DNA of 64,000 nt, taken from contig NZ_JAKUHT010000021.1 of NCBI RefSeq assembly GCF_022436705.1, forward strand, positions 1 through 64,000. Reading direction: 5' to 3'. Below, one piece after another: positions 57,182 through 64,000 of this stretch. How positions within the stretch are numbered: the first letter of the stretch is position 1; every line of letters starts with the position of its first letter. The DNA comes from Nocardioides sp. CFH 31398. GTDB taxonomy: Bacteria > Actinomycetota > Actinomycetes > Propionibacteriales > Nocardioidaceae. The notes beneath the pieces were generated by a model that did no database searches, was not told where the DNA came from, and saw nothing but the letters and a program-made list of their open reading frames with translations. The translations under genes were made by a program, and so were the position numbers.

Positions 57182-58522
57182 ATGAGCGCATCCCCCTCCC
57201 CCGCCGCGCCCGCCCCGACCACGATGCGCCGCGTCGCCGTGGCCTCGTGCGTGGGCACGACGATCGAGTTCTACGACTTCTTCATCTACGGCACCGCCGC
57301 CGCCCTGGTGTTCCCGCAGATCTTCTTCCCCGCGCTCGGCCCGGTCGCCGGGACTGCGGCCTCGTTCGCCACGTTTGCGGTGGCGTTCGTCGTCCGGCCG
57401 CTCGGCGCGATCGTGTTCGGCCACTACGGCGACAAGCTGGGCCGCAAGGGCACCCTCGTCACCACCCTGCTGCTGATGGGCGTCGCCACCGTCGCGATCG
57501 GCCTGCTGCCGACCGGCGCGGTCATCGGTGCCGCCGCCCCGATCCTGCTCATCCTGCTGCGCGTCGCGCAGGGCCTCGCGGTCGGCGGCGAGTGGGCGGG
57601 CGCGAACCTGCTGACCGCGGAGTACGCGCCGCCCGGCAAGCGGGGCACGTACGCCGTGTTCCCCCAGCTCGGGCCGGCGCTGGCGTTCGCGCTGTCGTCC
57701 AGCACCTTCCTCGCCACCGACATCGTCTTCGGCTCGGACGCGTTCCTCACCTACGGCTGGCGCATCCCGTTCCTGCTGTCCGCGCTGCTGGTCGGCGTCG
57801 GCCTCTACATCCGGCTCTCGATCGACGAGACACCCGTCTTCAAGGCCGACCGCGACAAGCGCGCCGCGGCGAAGGCGCCCACCACGCCACCCGTGCTGGA
57901 GGTCTTCAGGGTCCAGCCCCGGGAGATCCTCCTTGGTGCCCTGGTGCAGGGCATCGGCTTCGGCTTCTTCTACATGGGGACGGCGTACCTCACGGCGTAC
58001 GGCTCCGACCCCGCCGGCGCCGGCCTCGACCGACGCGTCGTGCTGTCGCTCGGCGTCCTCGCCGCCGCCGTCCTCGCCGTCACGACGATCGTCGGCGGCC
58101 GGATCTCGGACCGTCTCGGACGGCGTCCCGTCATCCTGGCCTCGGGCGTGATGGCCGTGGTGTGGTCCTTGGCACTGTTCCCCGTGCTCGACACCGGCTC
58201 AGCGGCCGCGTTCGGGATCGGCATCGCCGTCACACTCGGCATCTTCGGGATCATGTACGGCCCGGTCGGCGCCTACCTGCCCGAGCTGTTCGCCACCCGC
58301 TTCCGCTACACCGGAGCCGGGATGGCCTACAACCTCGCCGGCGTGCTCGGCGGCGCCGTCCCTCCCGTGCTGGCGCCGATCCTCACCGAGGCGTTCGGCA
58401 GCATCGGCATCGGCGTCCTGCTCGCCGTGCTGGCCGGGCTGAGCATCGCCGCGACGCTCATCCTGTTCGAGACCGCCGACCGGGACACCATGCACGACGT
58501 GGAGGAGCCACAGGCCGCCTGA
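57182..58522 (+). CDS. MFS transporter, MHS (metabolite:H+ symporter) family
   Basis: 446 residues, 12 helices. VGTTIEFYDFFIYGTAAALV near 24-43 and RPLGAIVFGHYGDKLGRKGTL near 71-91 are MHS hallmarks (Shikimate/ProP type); GGEWAGANLL near 137 and RRPVILASGVM near 312 follow. It probably imports an organic acid or osmolyte. It stands alone as a transcript, bracketed by inverted arrays of a 32-bp repeat, with a palindromic sequence before the gene. Confidence 0.92.
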   Translation: MSASPSPAAPAPTTMRRVAVASCVGTTIEFYDFFIYGTAAALVFPQIFFPALGPVAGTAASFATFAVAFVVRPLGAIVFGHYGDKLGRKGTLVTTLLLMGVATVAIGLLPTGAVIGAAAPILLILLRVAQGLAVGGEWAGANLLTAEYAPPGKRGTYAVFPQLGPALAFALSSSTFLATDIVFGSDAFLTYGWRIPFLLSALLVGVGLYIRLSIDETPVFKADRDKRAAAKAPTTPPVLEVFRVQPREILLGALVQGIGFGFFYMGTAYLTAYGSDPAGAGLDRRVVLSLGVLAAAVLAVTTIVGGRISDRLGRRPVILASGVMAVVWSLALFPVLDTGSAAAFGIGIAVTLGIFGIMYGPVGAYLPELFATRFRYTGAGMAYNLAGVLGGAVPPVLAPILTEAFGSIGIGVLLAVLAGLSIAATLILFETADRDTMHDVEEPQAA

Positions 58523-58535
58523 CGCCGGCGTCGCA

Positions 58536-58696
58536 TGCGCAGACGTGACGACTCGACGCGCCCACGCTGCGCAGATGTGCCGACTCGACGTCCCCAGGCT
58601 GCGCAGACGTGCCGACTCGACGCCCCCAGGCTGCGCAGATCTGCCGACTCGACGTCCCCAGGCTGCGCAGATGTGCCGACTCGGCCTACTCCAGGC
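58536..58696 (-). repeat. Right array of the 32-bp tandem repeat, inverted relative to the left one
   Basis: Five units in exact 32-base register at 58536, 58568, 58600, 58632 and 58664, each starting TGCGCAG and containing GTGCCGACTCGACG; reading the minus strand gives the core GTCGAGTCGGCACATCTGCG as in the left array. Units 2-4 differ only at a few positions (GATGTG, GACGTG, GATCTG). The last unit covers the stop codon of the convergent sucrase/ferredoxin gene, so the arrays lie exactly at the gene ends on both sides. Confidence 0.85.
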
Positions 58697-59597
58697 TCAC
58701 GCCGCGCAGGACGCGGGCGCGGGAGGGGGCGGTGCCGCGGCAGGTCAGCTGCTCGGGGTCGCCCCAGGCGGTGGCCACGGTCGCGACGAGGGGGCCGTCG
58801 GGGCCCTCGAGGTGGACGGCGACGGTCTCGGGGTCGACGCGCTCCAGCGAGGTCATCCGCACGGCGTCACGGCGCGGGTCGCCGAGGCGCTCGTGGGCCA
58901 GGGCGAGCCCGACCTGGGCGGCGGGCGCGAGGCCGAGACGGCCGCGGAACCGGTCCACGACGACGCAGCCGGCGTCGGTGTCGGCCACGAGGCGGGCAGC
59001 GTCGTCGGGGGTCACGCGCCCGTACAGCTCGCCGGTGGGGACGACGAGCACGTTGGCGGCGAAGCGGTCCCCGCCGACGTGGGTGGTCTCCCAGACGTGG
59101 TCGGGACGCAGCTCGGCGAGCGCCCGCAGCACCGGCCGGCCGCGGACGGCGCAGCAGAGGTCGTGGGAGCCGTGCGTGCAGACGAGGTACGTCGGGTCGG
59201 TCTCGGCGACCGCCTCCGGTGGGCGCAGCACCGGGTCGGCCTCGAGGGCCTCGGCGAGCGCGGCGAGCGAGGCGGCTCGCCAGCGCCAGGTCGTGCCGGC
59301 CGCGACGTCGACGAGCATCACCTCGTGGCCCGGCTCGACCGGCCCGCGCTGCGCGTGCCGGCCCGGACGGCGCACGGCCTGCATCCGGGCCCCGCCGGCC
59401 GCGGCGGCCTGGTCGATCCGGTCGGCGAGCACCGGGTCGGCGCGGCTCTCCACCAGGCCCCGCGGGCCCCACGGCCCCGCCTGCTCGACCAGCAGCAGCC
59501 GGCCGATCGTCAGCGCGGTACCGGGCATGGGGTCGCCCCGCTCGGCCGCGGCCGGCGCGCACGAGGCGGCCGACTCCCGGGGGACCGGACGGCTCAC
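58686..59597 (-). CDS. Sucrase/ferredoxin-like protein (thioredoxin-like 2Fe-2S family)
   Basis: 303 residues from GTG 59597, overlapping the JmjC gene (GTGA). Two sucrase/ferredoxin-like halves: the conserved CTHGSHDLCCAVRGRPV near 139-155 and HVWETTHVGGDRFAANVLVV near 163-182 carry the Cys and His cluster ligands of this thioredoxin-fold ferredoxin family. It presumably transfers electrons. Its coupling to a JmjC-type oxygenase and a repeat peptide suggests it belongs to that system rather than to carbohydrate metabolism, despite the family name. Its last codons lie in a repeat unit. Confidence 0.83.
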   Translation of the reverse strand: MSRPVPRESAASCAPAAAERGDPMPGTALTIGRLLLVEQAGPWGPRGLVESRADPVLADRIDQAAAAGGARMQAVRRPGRHAQRGPVEPGHEVMLVDVAAGTTWRWRAASLAALAEALEADPVLRPPEAVAETDPTYLVCTHGSHDLCCAVRGRPVLRALAELRPDHVWETTHVGGDRFAANVLVVPTGELYGRVTPDDAARLVADTDAGCVVVDRFRGRLGLAPAAQVGLALAHERLGDPRRDAVRMTSLERVDPETVAVHLEGPDGPLVATVATAWGDPEQLTCRGTAPSRARVLRGVSLE

Positions 59598-60838
59598 GCC
59601 GGGACCACCACGCCCTCCAGCAGGAGACGACGGACCAGGACGGCGGCGTCGTCCGCCTCGAGACCGTGCTCGCGCCCGAGGTCGGCGACGGTCACCGGGT
59701 CACCGGTGACGACGCGGGCGGCCGCGTCGGCGAGGCGCTCCGGCAGGTTCAACGACTTGTCGGGCAGGCGCAGGCGCACGGTGCCGTCCCGGTCGCCGGG
59801 CCCGCCGAGGGTGCAGCGCAGGCCCGGACGCAGGACCACGACGTCGTCCGCGGAGACGCGCTCGGCGGCCGCGAGCTGCGCCAGCGGCCCGAGCGGCGCG
59901 GGGCGGGTGCCGGCCGAGAGGTGGCGACCGACCGCGGCCGCGATCGTGGCGACCACGTCCGCGTCGTCGAGGCGGTCCACCGCCGCGTGGAGCGCGTCAC
60001 GGGTGGCCTTGAGGTCCCCGACGAGGACGTCGGGGTCGCCCAGGTCGACCCCCATCGGCAGCGAGCGGCGCAGCTCGACGTCGTCGGAGACCAGGTCGAG
60101 GACCCGGGACGCGAGGAACGCACGCGTCACCGGCTGGACGCCGATGGTCAGGTGGCCCGACAGCTCCCCCAGCGCCGAGGCGGAGTGCAGGTAGCCGCGG
60201 GGCAGGTACAGCACGTCGCCGGGCTCCAGGACCGTCTCGATCAGCGGCTCCTCGGCGGCGCGGGCGGCGACGGCGGCGCGGTGGTCCTGCCACGGCTGGT
60301 CGCGCAGCGGCGCGTCGACGACCGGGGCGTGGATCCGCCACCGCTTGCGCCCGGTGAACTGGAGCACGAAGACGTCGTGGACGTCGTAGTGCGGGTCGAA
60401 GCCGGTGTTCTGCGCCGGGGTCAGGTAGGCGTTGACCTGCACCGGGTGGCCGAGCTGACGCGCCAGCGCGCCGGCGAGGTCGACCACCGGCGGCCAGGTG
60501 CGGTGCAGGCCCTGGAGCACCAGGGTGCTCCCGGCCGCGAGCTCCGCGAGCAGCTTGTCGTCGGCGACCTGGTCGGCGATCTCGGCCCCCGCCCCGCCGG
60601 AACGGGTGTACGACGACGGCGGGCGGACCGATCCGTCGCGGGCCATCCTGAGGAACGGCGTCCGCAGACCACGCTGGGAGACCAGCTCGTCGACGGCGTC
60701 GGGGCTCAACATGTCGGCGAAGCCGCCACCGGGCAGGTCGGCCGCGCGCCGCAGGAGGGGCGCGGTGGCCCAGTGCTGCGTCGCGAAGTCCTCCGCGGTC
60801 ATGCCCGTCAGGCGACCCAGCGGGTCCGTCTCGTTCAC
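59594..60838 (-). CDS. JmjC/cupin-type 2-oxoglutarate oxygenase (ribosomal-oxygenase-like)
   Basis: 414 residues from GTG 60838 with GAGGAGAG before it. The cupin/JmjC core about 80-225: HYDVHDVFVLQFTGRKRW near 150-167 provides the HxD iron ligands, VLEPGDVLYLPRGYLHSASA near 200-219 the distal His; VLQGLHRTWPPV and TGFDPHYD surround it. A C-terminal helical and winged-helix-like part (LADAAARVVTGDPVTVADLG) matches YcfD/ROX-type protein hydroxylases. It may hydroxylate a protein residue. It lies downstream of the repeat peptide gene after a hairpin. Confidence 0.85.
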   Translation of the reverse strand: MNETDPLGRLTGMTAEDFATQHWATAPLLRRAADLPGGGFADMLSPDAVDELVSQRGLRTPFLRMARDGSVRPPSSYTRSGGAGAEIADQVADDKLLAELAAGSTLVLQGLHRTWPPVVDLAGALARQLGHPVQVNAYLTPAQNTGFDPHYDVHDVFVLQFTGRKRWRIHAPVVDAPLRDQPWQDHRAAVAARAAEEPLIETVLEPGDVLYLPRGYLHSASALGELSGHLTIGVQPVTRAFLASRVLDLVSDDVELRRSLPMGVDLGDPDVLVGDLKATRDALHAAVDRLDDADVVATIAAAVGRHLSAGTRPAPLGPLAQLAAAERVSADDVVVLRPGLRCTLGGPGDRDGTVRLRLPDKSLNLPERLADAAARVVTGDPVTVADLGREHGLEADDAAVLVRRLLLEGVVVPA

Positions 60839-60869
60839 TGCTCTCCTCGTCGTGGGGCGGCCGGACGAC

Positions 60870-60907
60870 GCGTGGCCCGGGTCGTCCTGCGACGTCCCGG
60901 GCCACGC
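60870..60907 (-). terminator. Perfect hairpin between the repeat-peptide and JmjC genes
   Basis: GCGTGGCCCGGG (60870-60881) pairs exactly with CCCGGGCCACGC (60896-60907), 12 bp with a 14-base loop, 11 bases after the peptide stop codon. Within a same-strand gene run it would act as a partial terminator or stability element, giving more peptide mRNA than downstream enzyme mRNA. Confidence 0.65.
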
Positions 60908-60918
60908 GCGGTCATGAC

Positions 60919-61170
60919 TCAGGCGCCGCCGTCGGCTCCGCCGTCCTGCACGCCCGGGGTGCCCGAGGCGCCGCCGTCGGCCGGACCCTCGGCGCCACCG
61001 TCGGCGCCGCCGTCCTGCACGCCCGGGGTGCCCGAGGCGCCGCCGTCAGCGGGGCCCTCGGCGCCACCGTCGGCGCCGCCGTCCTGCACGCCCGGGGTGC
61101 CCGAGGCGCCGCCGTCGGCCGGACCCTCGGTCCCGCTGTCGTCGGAAGTGGTGATGTCGTCGTCCTGCAC
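60919..61170 (-). CDS. Acidic three-repeat peptide, possible substrate/precursor of the JmjC enzyme
   Basis: 83 residues from GTG 61170 with a strong GGAGG before it. A 14-residue acidic leader (MQDDDITTSDDSGT) is followed by three perfect 23-residue repeats made of EGPADGGASGTPGVQ and DGGADGGA. There are no Cys, Lys, Arg, His or aromatic residues. Disordered; no signal peptide. The three repeats are also near-identical at DNA level (69-bp period). It is first in a run with a hairpin, a JmjC/cupin oxygenase and a sucrase/ferredoxin-like protein. I do not recognise the family; modification of its repeats by the oxygenase is inference. Confidence 0.72.
   Translation of the reverse strand: MQDDDITTSDDSGTEGPADGGASGTPGVQDGGADGGAEGPADGGASGTPGVQDGGADGGAEGPADGGASGTPGVQDGGADGGA
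60921..61128. repeat. 69-bp direct repeat, three copies, within the peptide gene
   Basis: Three consecutive 69-base copies each containing GCCGTCCTGCACGCCCGGGG and GCCGCCGTC; differences are few and mostly silent (GTCGGCCGGACC against GTCAGCGGGGCC). Recent tandem amplification is likely, so copy number may vary between strains. Confidence 0.8.
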
Positions 61171-61300
61171 GGTGCGACCTCCTGGTCATCGGTTCGACGG
61201 CGCCGTCCGGCGCCGCCCTTGCGGTACCCGCTGATCGGCACCATAGGCCTGACCGGAATCCGGTGGACCCGACCTCCGCGGACCGGGCACGCTGCGTTTC
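61171..61300. promoter_or_regulatory. Divergent region, repeat peptide gene and methyltransferase gene
   Basis: 130 bases. Minus strand: ACCAGGAGGTCGCACC directly before the peptide GTG is a strong ribosome site. GGCGCCGTCCGGCGCC near 61200-61215 is a short inverted repeat. Plus strand start at GTG 61301 has no clear Shine-Dalgarno and may be leaderless. CCATAGGC near 61245 is a possible -10 for one strand. Confidence 0.4.
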
Positions 61301-62122
61301 GTGGACGACCCGGCACCTCCCAACCTGGCGCTGTGGGACGAGCGCGCACCCGCACACGCCGCCTCCCCCGACTACGGCGTCCGACGCTTCGCGGACGACC
61401 CCTCGTTCCTCTCCGACGTCGTCCGGTTCGACCGGGAGCGCCTCGGTGACCTCACAGGGCTCGACGTCGTCCACCTGCAGTGCCACATCGGCACGGACAC
61501 CGTGTCGCTCTCCCGGCTCGGCGGGCGCGTCACGGGCCTGGACTTCTCGCCCGCCTCGATCGAGCAGGCGCGGCGGGTGGCCGAGGGTGCCGGGGCCGAC
61601 GTCCGCTTCGTCGTCAGCGACGTCCACGACGCCGTCGAGGCCCTCGGCGCGACCTACGACCTCGTCTACACCGGCATCGGGGCCCTGTGCTGGGTGCCGC
61701 GCATCGACCGGTGGGCGGAGGTCGTCGCGTCCCTGCTGCGGCCCGGTGGCCGGCTGCACCTGCGCGAGGGCCACCCCGTGCTGTGGGCGATGGACCAGGA
61801 CCGCACCGACGGCCGGCTCGAGCTCGTCGTCCCGTACTTCGAGCACGACGAGCCGACGGTGTGGGACGAGCCCGGCACGTACGTCGACTCCGACGTGGAG
61901 TTCGTCCACACCCGCTCGGAGGAGTGGAACCACGGGCTCGGGGAGATCGTCACCGCGCTGCTCGACGTGGGACTCGAGATCACCGGCCTGGTCGAGCACC
62001 GCAGCGTGCCGTGGAAGGCGCTGCCGTCGATGGTCGACCTCGGCGACGGCGAGTTCGCCCTGCCCGGCGACGACCTGCGCGCGCCCATGACCTACACCCT
62101 CACCGCCCGCCGCCCCGGCTGA
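61301..62122 (+). CDS. Class I SAM-dependent methyltransferase
   Basis: 273 residues from GTG 61301. Motif I VVHLQCHIGTDTVSLSRLGG near 55-74 (the HLQCHxGxDT variant of a common actinobacterial methyltransferase group), then VTGLDFSPASIEQAR with the acidic ribose-binding Asp near 79, VVSDVHDAVEAL near 105 and LLRPGGRLHLREGHP near 145. The C-terminal SEEWNHGLGEIVTALLDVGL and VEHRSVPWK are family-specific. Substrate unknown. It is separated from the peptide operon by a divergent promoter. Confidence 0.87.
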   Translation: MDDPAPPNLALWDERAPAHAASPDYGVRRFADDPSFLSDVVRFDRERLGDLTGLDVVHLQCHIGTDTVSLSRLGGRVTGLDFSPASIEQARRVAEGAGADVRFVVSDVHDAVEALGATYDLVYTGIGALCWVPRIDRWAEVVASLLRPGGRLHLREGHPVLWAMDQDRTDGRLELVVPYFEHDEPTVWDEPGTYVDSDVEFVHTRSEEWNHGLGEIVTALLDVGLEITGLVEHRSVPWKALPSMVDLGDGEFALPGDDLRAPMTYTLTARRPG

Positions 62123-62347
62123 GCGCCCGGTCGGCGACCGCCCCGGCGGACCACCGCGACCGCGCTGCAACGCCTGCAGGCCGGCCGTGCGGTCGTACCG
62201 AGGTCCACGCGAGGGGGACCTCGCCGTCGGTGCCGGGCCCGTCGATCAGGGCCACGTGACGCCGGGTCGTGCCCGCCGCCGAGCCTGGCCAACCGTCGGT
62301 GGGCGGTGCCACGCTGGGCGCCCGCCCACCCGAGGAGGCGAGCACGC
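62123..62347. other. Intergenic region without recognised gene
   Basis: 225 bases. CGCCGCCCCGGCTGAGCGCCCGGTCGGC at the end of the methyltransferase gene could form weak hairpins. CCGAGGAGGCGAGC near 62332-62345 is the ribosome site for GTG 62348. No open frame of genome-like codon use is seen. Confidence 0.4.
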
Positions 62348-63007
62348 GTGGCCACCACCGACCACGAGGCGACGTACGGCGTCGCCACCGCGACGCGGCG
62401 GCTGGCCGCGGAGATGTTCGCCGGGCTCTCCGACGAGCAGTGGCGGACCCCGAGCCTGTGCGGCGGGTGGACGGTCCGGGAGGTGGCCGCCCACCTGGCC
62501 GAGCCGCTGGAGACGGGGATGTCGACCGTCGGGCTGCTGGTCGGGATCGTCCGGGCCCGTGGGTCGCTCGACCGGATGGTCGACACCAGCGCCCGGCGCT
62601 ACGCCGCCGCCCGCACCCCCGCGCAGCTGGTGCGGACCCTCCGCGAGCGGGCCGACGAGCGGCTCGACCCGCCGGTGATCGGTCCGCACGGGCCGATGAG
62701 CGACAGCCTCATCCACCTCCGCGACGCCGCGCGACCCCTCGGCGCGGGGGCGAACCCACCACCGGAGCACTGGCGCCACGTCCTCGACTTCCTCACCGAC
62801 CCCCAGGCGGTGACGAAGGGGTTCTCCACACCCGCCGCCCGGAAGGGCCTGCGGCTGGTCGCCACCGACCAGGACTGGACGCACGGCGACGGGGCCGAGC
62901 TGACCGGCCCCTCCGAGGCGCTGACGATGGCGCTGACCGGGCGGGCGGTGGCGCTCGACGACCTGTCGGGCGCCGGCGTCGACGTGCTGCGGTCGCGTCT
63001 GGCCTGA
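62348..63007 (+). CDS. Maleylpyruvate isomerase family mycothiol-dependent enzyme (DinB-like)
   Basis: 219 residues from GTG 62348 with GAGGAGG about 9 bases before it. N-terminal DinB-like four-helix metal domain: ATRRLAAEMFAGLSDEQWRT then SLCGGWTVREVAAHLAEPLE near 30-57 with the first His ligand; LIHLRDAARPLG near 122 and a second-half ATDQDWTHGDGAELTGPSEA near 174 with the mycothiol-maleylpyruvate isomerase C-terminal pattern. Such enzymes use or detoxify mycothiol conjugates, in keeping with mshB in the same genome. Confidence 0.85.
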   Translation: MATTDHEATYGVATATRRLAAEMFAGLSDEQWRTPSLCGGWTVREVAAHLAEPLETGMSTVGLLVGIVRARGSLDRMVDTSARRYAAARTPAQLVRTLRERADERLDPPVIGPHGPMSDSLIHLRDAARPLGAGANPPPEHWRHVLDFLTDPQAVTKGFSTPAARKGLRLVATDQDWTHGDGAELTGPSEALTMALTGRAVALDDLSGAGVDVLRSRLA

Positions 63008-63120
63008 GGTCCCGCTCCCCCGGCCGTCACCCGCTGGCCCGGCGGCGCGGGGCGGTCTACCCTGCCGGGACCCCGCCCCACCCGACGGCGAGCGGGACGG
63101 GACCGGGAGACGGGGGTGCC

Positions 63121-63930
63121 ATGCCCGGCACGAGCACGGCCCGGCGCGCCCGTGGGCTCTACGACCTCGCACGCCGCCAGGTGGCCTCGGCCATCGCCGG
63201 CCGGGGGCCGGAGCAGTCCCCGGAGCGACGCGCGGCCGACGCCGCGGCGTACTGGCGCGCAGGTGACGACGAGCGCTGGAGCAGCAACTCCCACTTCCGG
63301 GACTCGGAGGCGTTCTCGGACGCCGGCTCGCTGTGGGAGCGCATGGGGCGTGAGCACCTGGACCTGGTGCGCACGGCCGCCCGGGCCGCCGGGTGGACCT
63401 GGGACGCGCCCCGCGTCGTCGACTGGGGCTGCGGCGGCGGGGCCAACGCGGCCGCCGTCGCGCCTCACGCCGGTGAGCTCGTGCTGGTCGACCTGTCCGC
63501 CCGCACCCTGGCCGAGGCGGCGGCCCAGGTCGCCGCTGTCGCGGACGTCCCCACCACCCAGGTCGTCGTGGACGTCGACGCCCCGGAGGCCGCGCTCGAC
63601 CGGGTCGCGGGCTGCGACCTCTTCCTGTGCTTCTACGTGCTCGAGCTGGTGCCCAGCCAGGAGCACGGCGCCCGCATCCTCCGCGTCGCCGCCGAGGCCC
63701 TGGCCCCCGGCGGCATGGCGGTCCTGCAGTTCAAGTACGACGACGGCCGCCCCACGAGCCGCCCGCACCGTCGCGACTACGTCCGCCACCTCGCCGACAT
63801 GACGACGTACGGCATCGCCGACTTCTGGACGCTCGTCGAGGCGTGCGGGTTGCGCCCGGTGCTGGTGACACTGGTGCCCGAGAACGAGCTGGACCAGCGC
63901 TACGGCTACCTGGCCGCGGTCAAGCCGTAG
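63121..63930 (+). CDS. Class I SAM-dependent methyltransferase (UbiG/Methyltransf_25 type)
   Basis: 269 residues from ATG 63121. A 90-residue N-terminal helical part (AYWRAGDDERWSSNSHFRDS) precedes motif I VVDWGCGGGANAAAVAPHAG near 98-117, LVLVDLSARTLAEAA with Asp near 123, CDLFLCFYVLELVPSQEHGA near 162 and LAPGGMAVLQFKYDDGRP near 195. Substrate unknown. The C-terminus overlaps a convergent partial gene by 11 bases. Confidence 0.87.
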   Translation: MPGTSTARRARGLYDLARRQVASAIAGRGPEQSPERRAADAAAYWRAGDDERWSSNSHFRDSEAFSDAGSLWERMGREHLDLVRTAARAAGWTWDAPRVVDWGCGGGANAAAVAPHAGELVLVDLSARTLAEAAAQVAAVADVPTTQVVVDVDAPEAALDRVAGCDLFLCFYVLELVPSQEHGARILRVAAEALAPGGMAVLQFKYDDGRPTSRPHRRDYVRHLADMTTYGIADFWTLVEACGLRPVLVTLVPENELDQRYGYLAAVKP

Positions 63931-64000
63931 TGCCCGCGGCCTGCTCGTCCCAGGTCAGCACGTACGGCGTCGTCGTGGTCACCGCGAGCAGGCCGGACCG
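63920..64000 (-). CDS. C-terminal end of an unidentified convergent gene (runs off the right edge)
   Basis: Open frame on the minus strand from the right edge to TGA at 63920-63922, reading RSGLLAVTTTTPYVLTWDEQ then AAGTTA. Codon bias is genome-like and the tail-to-tail position with the methyltransferase gene is normal. Too short for a family call. Confidence 0.45.
   Translation of the reverse strand, partial: RSGLLAVTTTTPYVLTWDEQAAGTTA

Noticed and set aside
58536..58696. CRISPR array
   Set aside because: The 32-base units are contiguous in exact register with no spacers, no leader and no cas genes; they are tandem repeats.
58686..59597. Sucrase (carbohydrate hydrolase)
   Set aside because: The family name is historical; the Cys/His pattern is that of a thioredoxin-fold 2Fe-2S protein, not a glycosidase.
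60919..61170. The three-repeat peptide as an artefact of low-complexity DNA
   Set aside because: It has a strong ribosome site, a perfect in-frame repeat structure and a hairpin behind it, so it was kept as a gene, with modest confidence.
1..64000. tRNA/rRNA genes, prophage, insertion sequences, integrase and attachment sites
   Set aside because: No cloverleaf-like or conserved rRNA segment, transposase, integrase or phage structural protein was seen on either strand; a covariance search (tRNAscan-SE) would settle small RNAs.

Overview
The window is chromosomal DNA of a very GC-rich actinobacterium. Mycothiol genes (mshB, a mycothiol-dependent maleylpyruvate-isomerase-type protein), an ECF sigma/zinc anti-sigma/HtrA locus, many GTG and TTG starts, 4-bp stop/start overlaps and several starts lying 6-8 bases after a -10 box all fit this. 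Dispersed GGTCGAG-type palindromes and the gene mix point to the Nocardioidaceae (Nocardioides-like); this placement is inference. I see no phage, insertion sequence, rRNA, tRNA or CRISPR.

Backbone. Markers that also lie in one neighbourhood of the M. tuberculosis chromosome run through the window in inverted order: htrA (partial), rseA-like anti-sigma, sigE-like sigma and O-methyltransferase (1-2.1 kb), DUF3117 (3.7 kb), DivIVA-like protein (4.8 kb), LOG-family protein (5.1 kb), dapE (5.8 kb), dapD (26.8 kb), dapC-fdxC (34.8-36.3 kb) and mshB with its membrane-protein partner (41.7-43.0 kb). Three genes of the succinylase route to diaminopimelate/lysine are among them. Accessory modules sit between these markers.

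Modules. (1) 10.5-17.2 kb: a tightly overlapped minus-strand operon of UbiA prenyltransferase, geranylgeranyl-reductase-like enzyme, type III polyketide synthase, ICMT-type methyltransferase, FAD monooxygenase, isopentenyl-diphosphate isomerase and aldehyde dehydrogenase. It looks like a prenylated phenolic-lipid (meroterpenoid) pathway and lies just downstream of ileS, which has a T-box leader. (2) 22.9-26.7 kb: MFS transporter, carboxylesterase and TetR regulator. (3) 28.8-34.7 kb: CitAB-type two-component system divergent from a tripartite tricarboxylate transporter (tctCBA) with a coupled universal stress protein. (4) 37.2-38.8 kb: an archaeal-type aspartyl-tRNA synthetase behind what looks like a second, translational T-box. 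(5) 38.9-47.9 kb: secreted lipase, VanW protein, mshB, acyltransferase, PaiB, Nudix, serA and small proteins. (6) 49.3-51.3 kb: MerR/DICT regulator divergent from a DUF2945 protein and a SigB/SigF-type sigma factor. (7) 51.3-56.9 kb: ROK regulator divergent from edd-eda-malQ, an Entner-Doudoroff and glucan operon. (8) 56.9-58.7 kb: an MHS-type transporter bracketed by oppositely oriented arrays of a 32-bp tandem repeat. (9) 58.7-61.2 kb: a small acidic protein made of three 23-residue repeats, followed by a hairpin, a JmjC/cupin oxygenase and a sucrase/ferredoxin-like protein. Two methyltransferases and a mycothiol-dependent-type enzyme close the window.

Best candidates for something new: the T-box on the AspRS gene, the repeat peptide/JmjC cassette, the inverted 32-bp arrays, and the polyketide-terpenoid operon. 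All calls rest on reading the sequence and on family knowledge; no database search was run.
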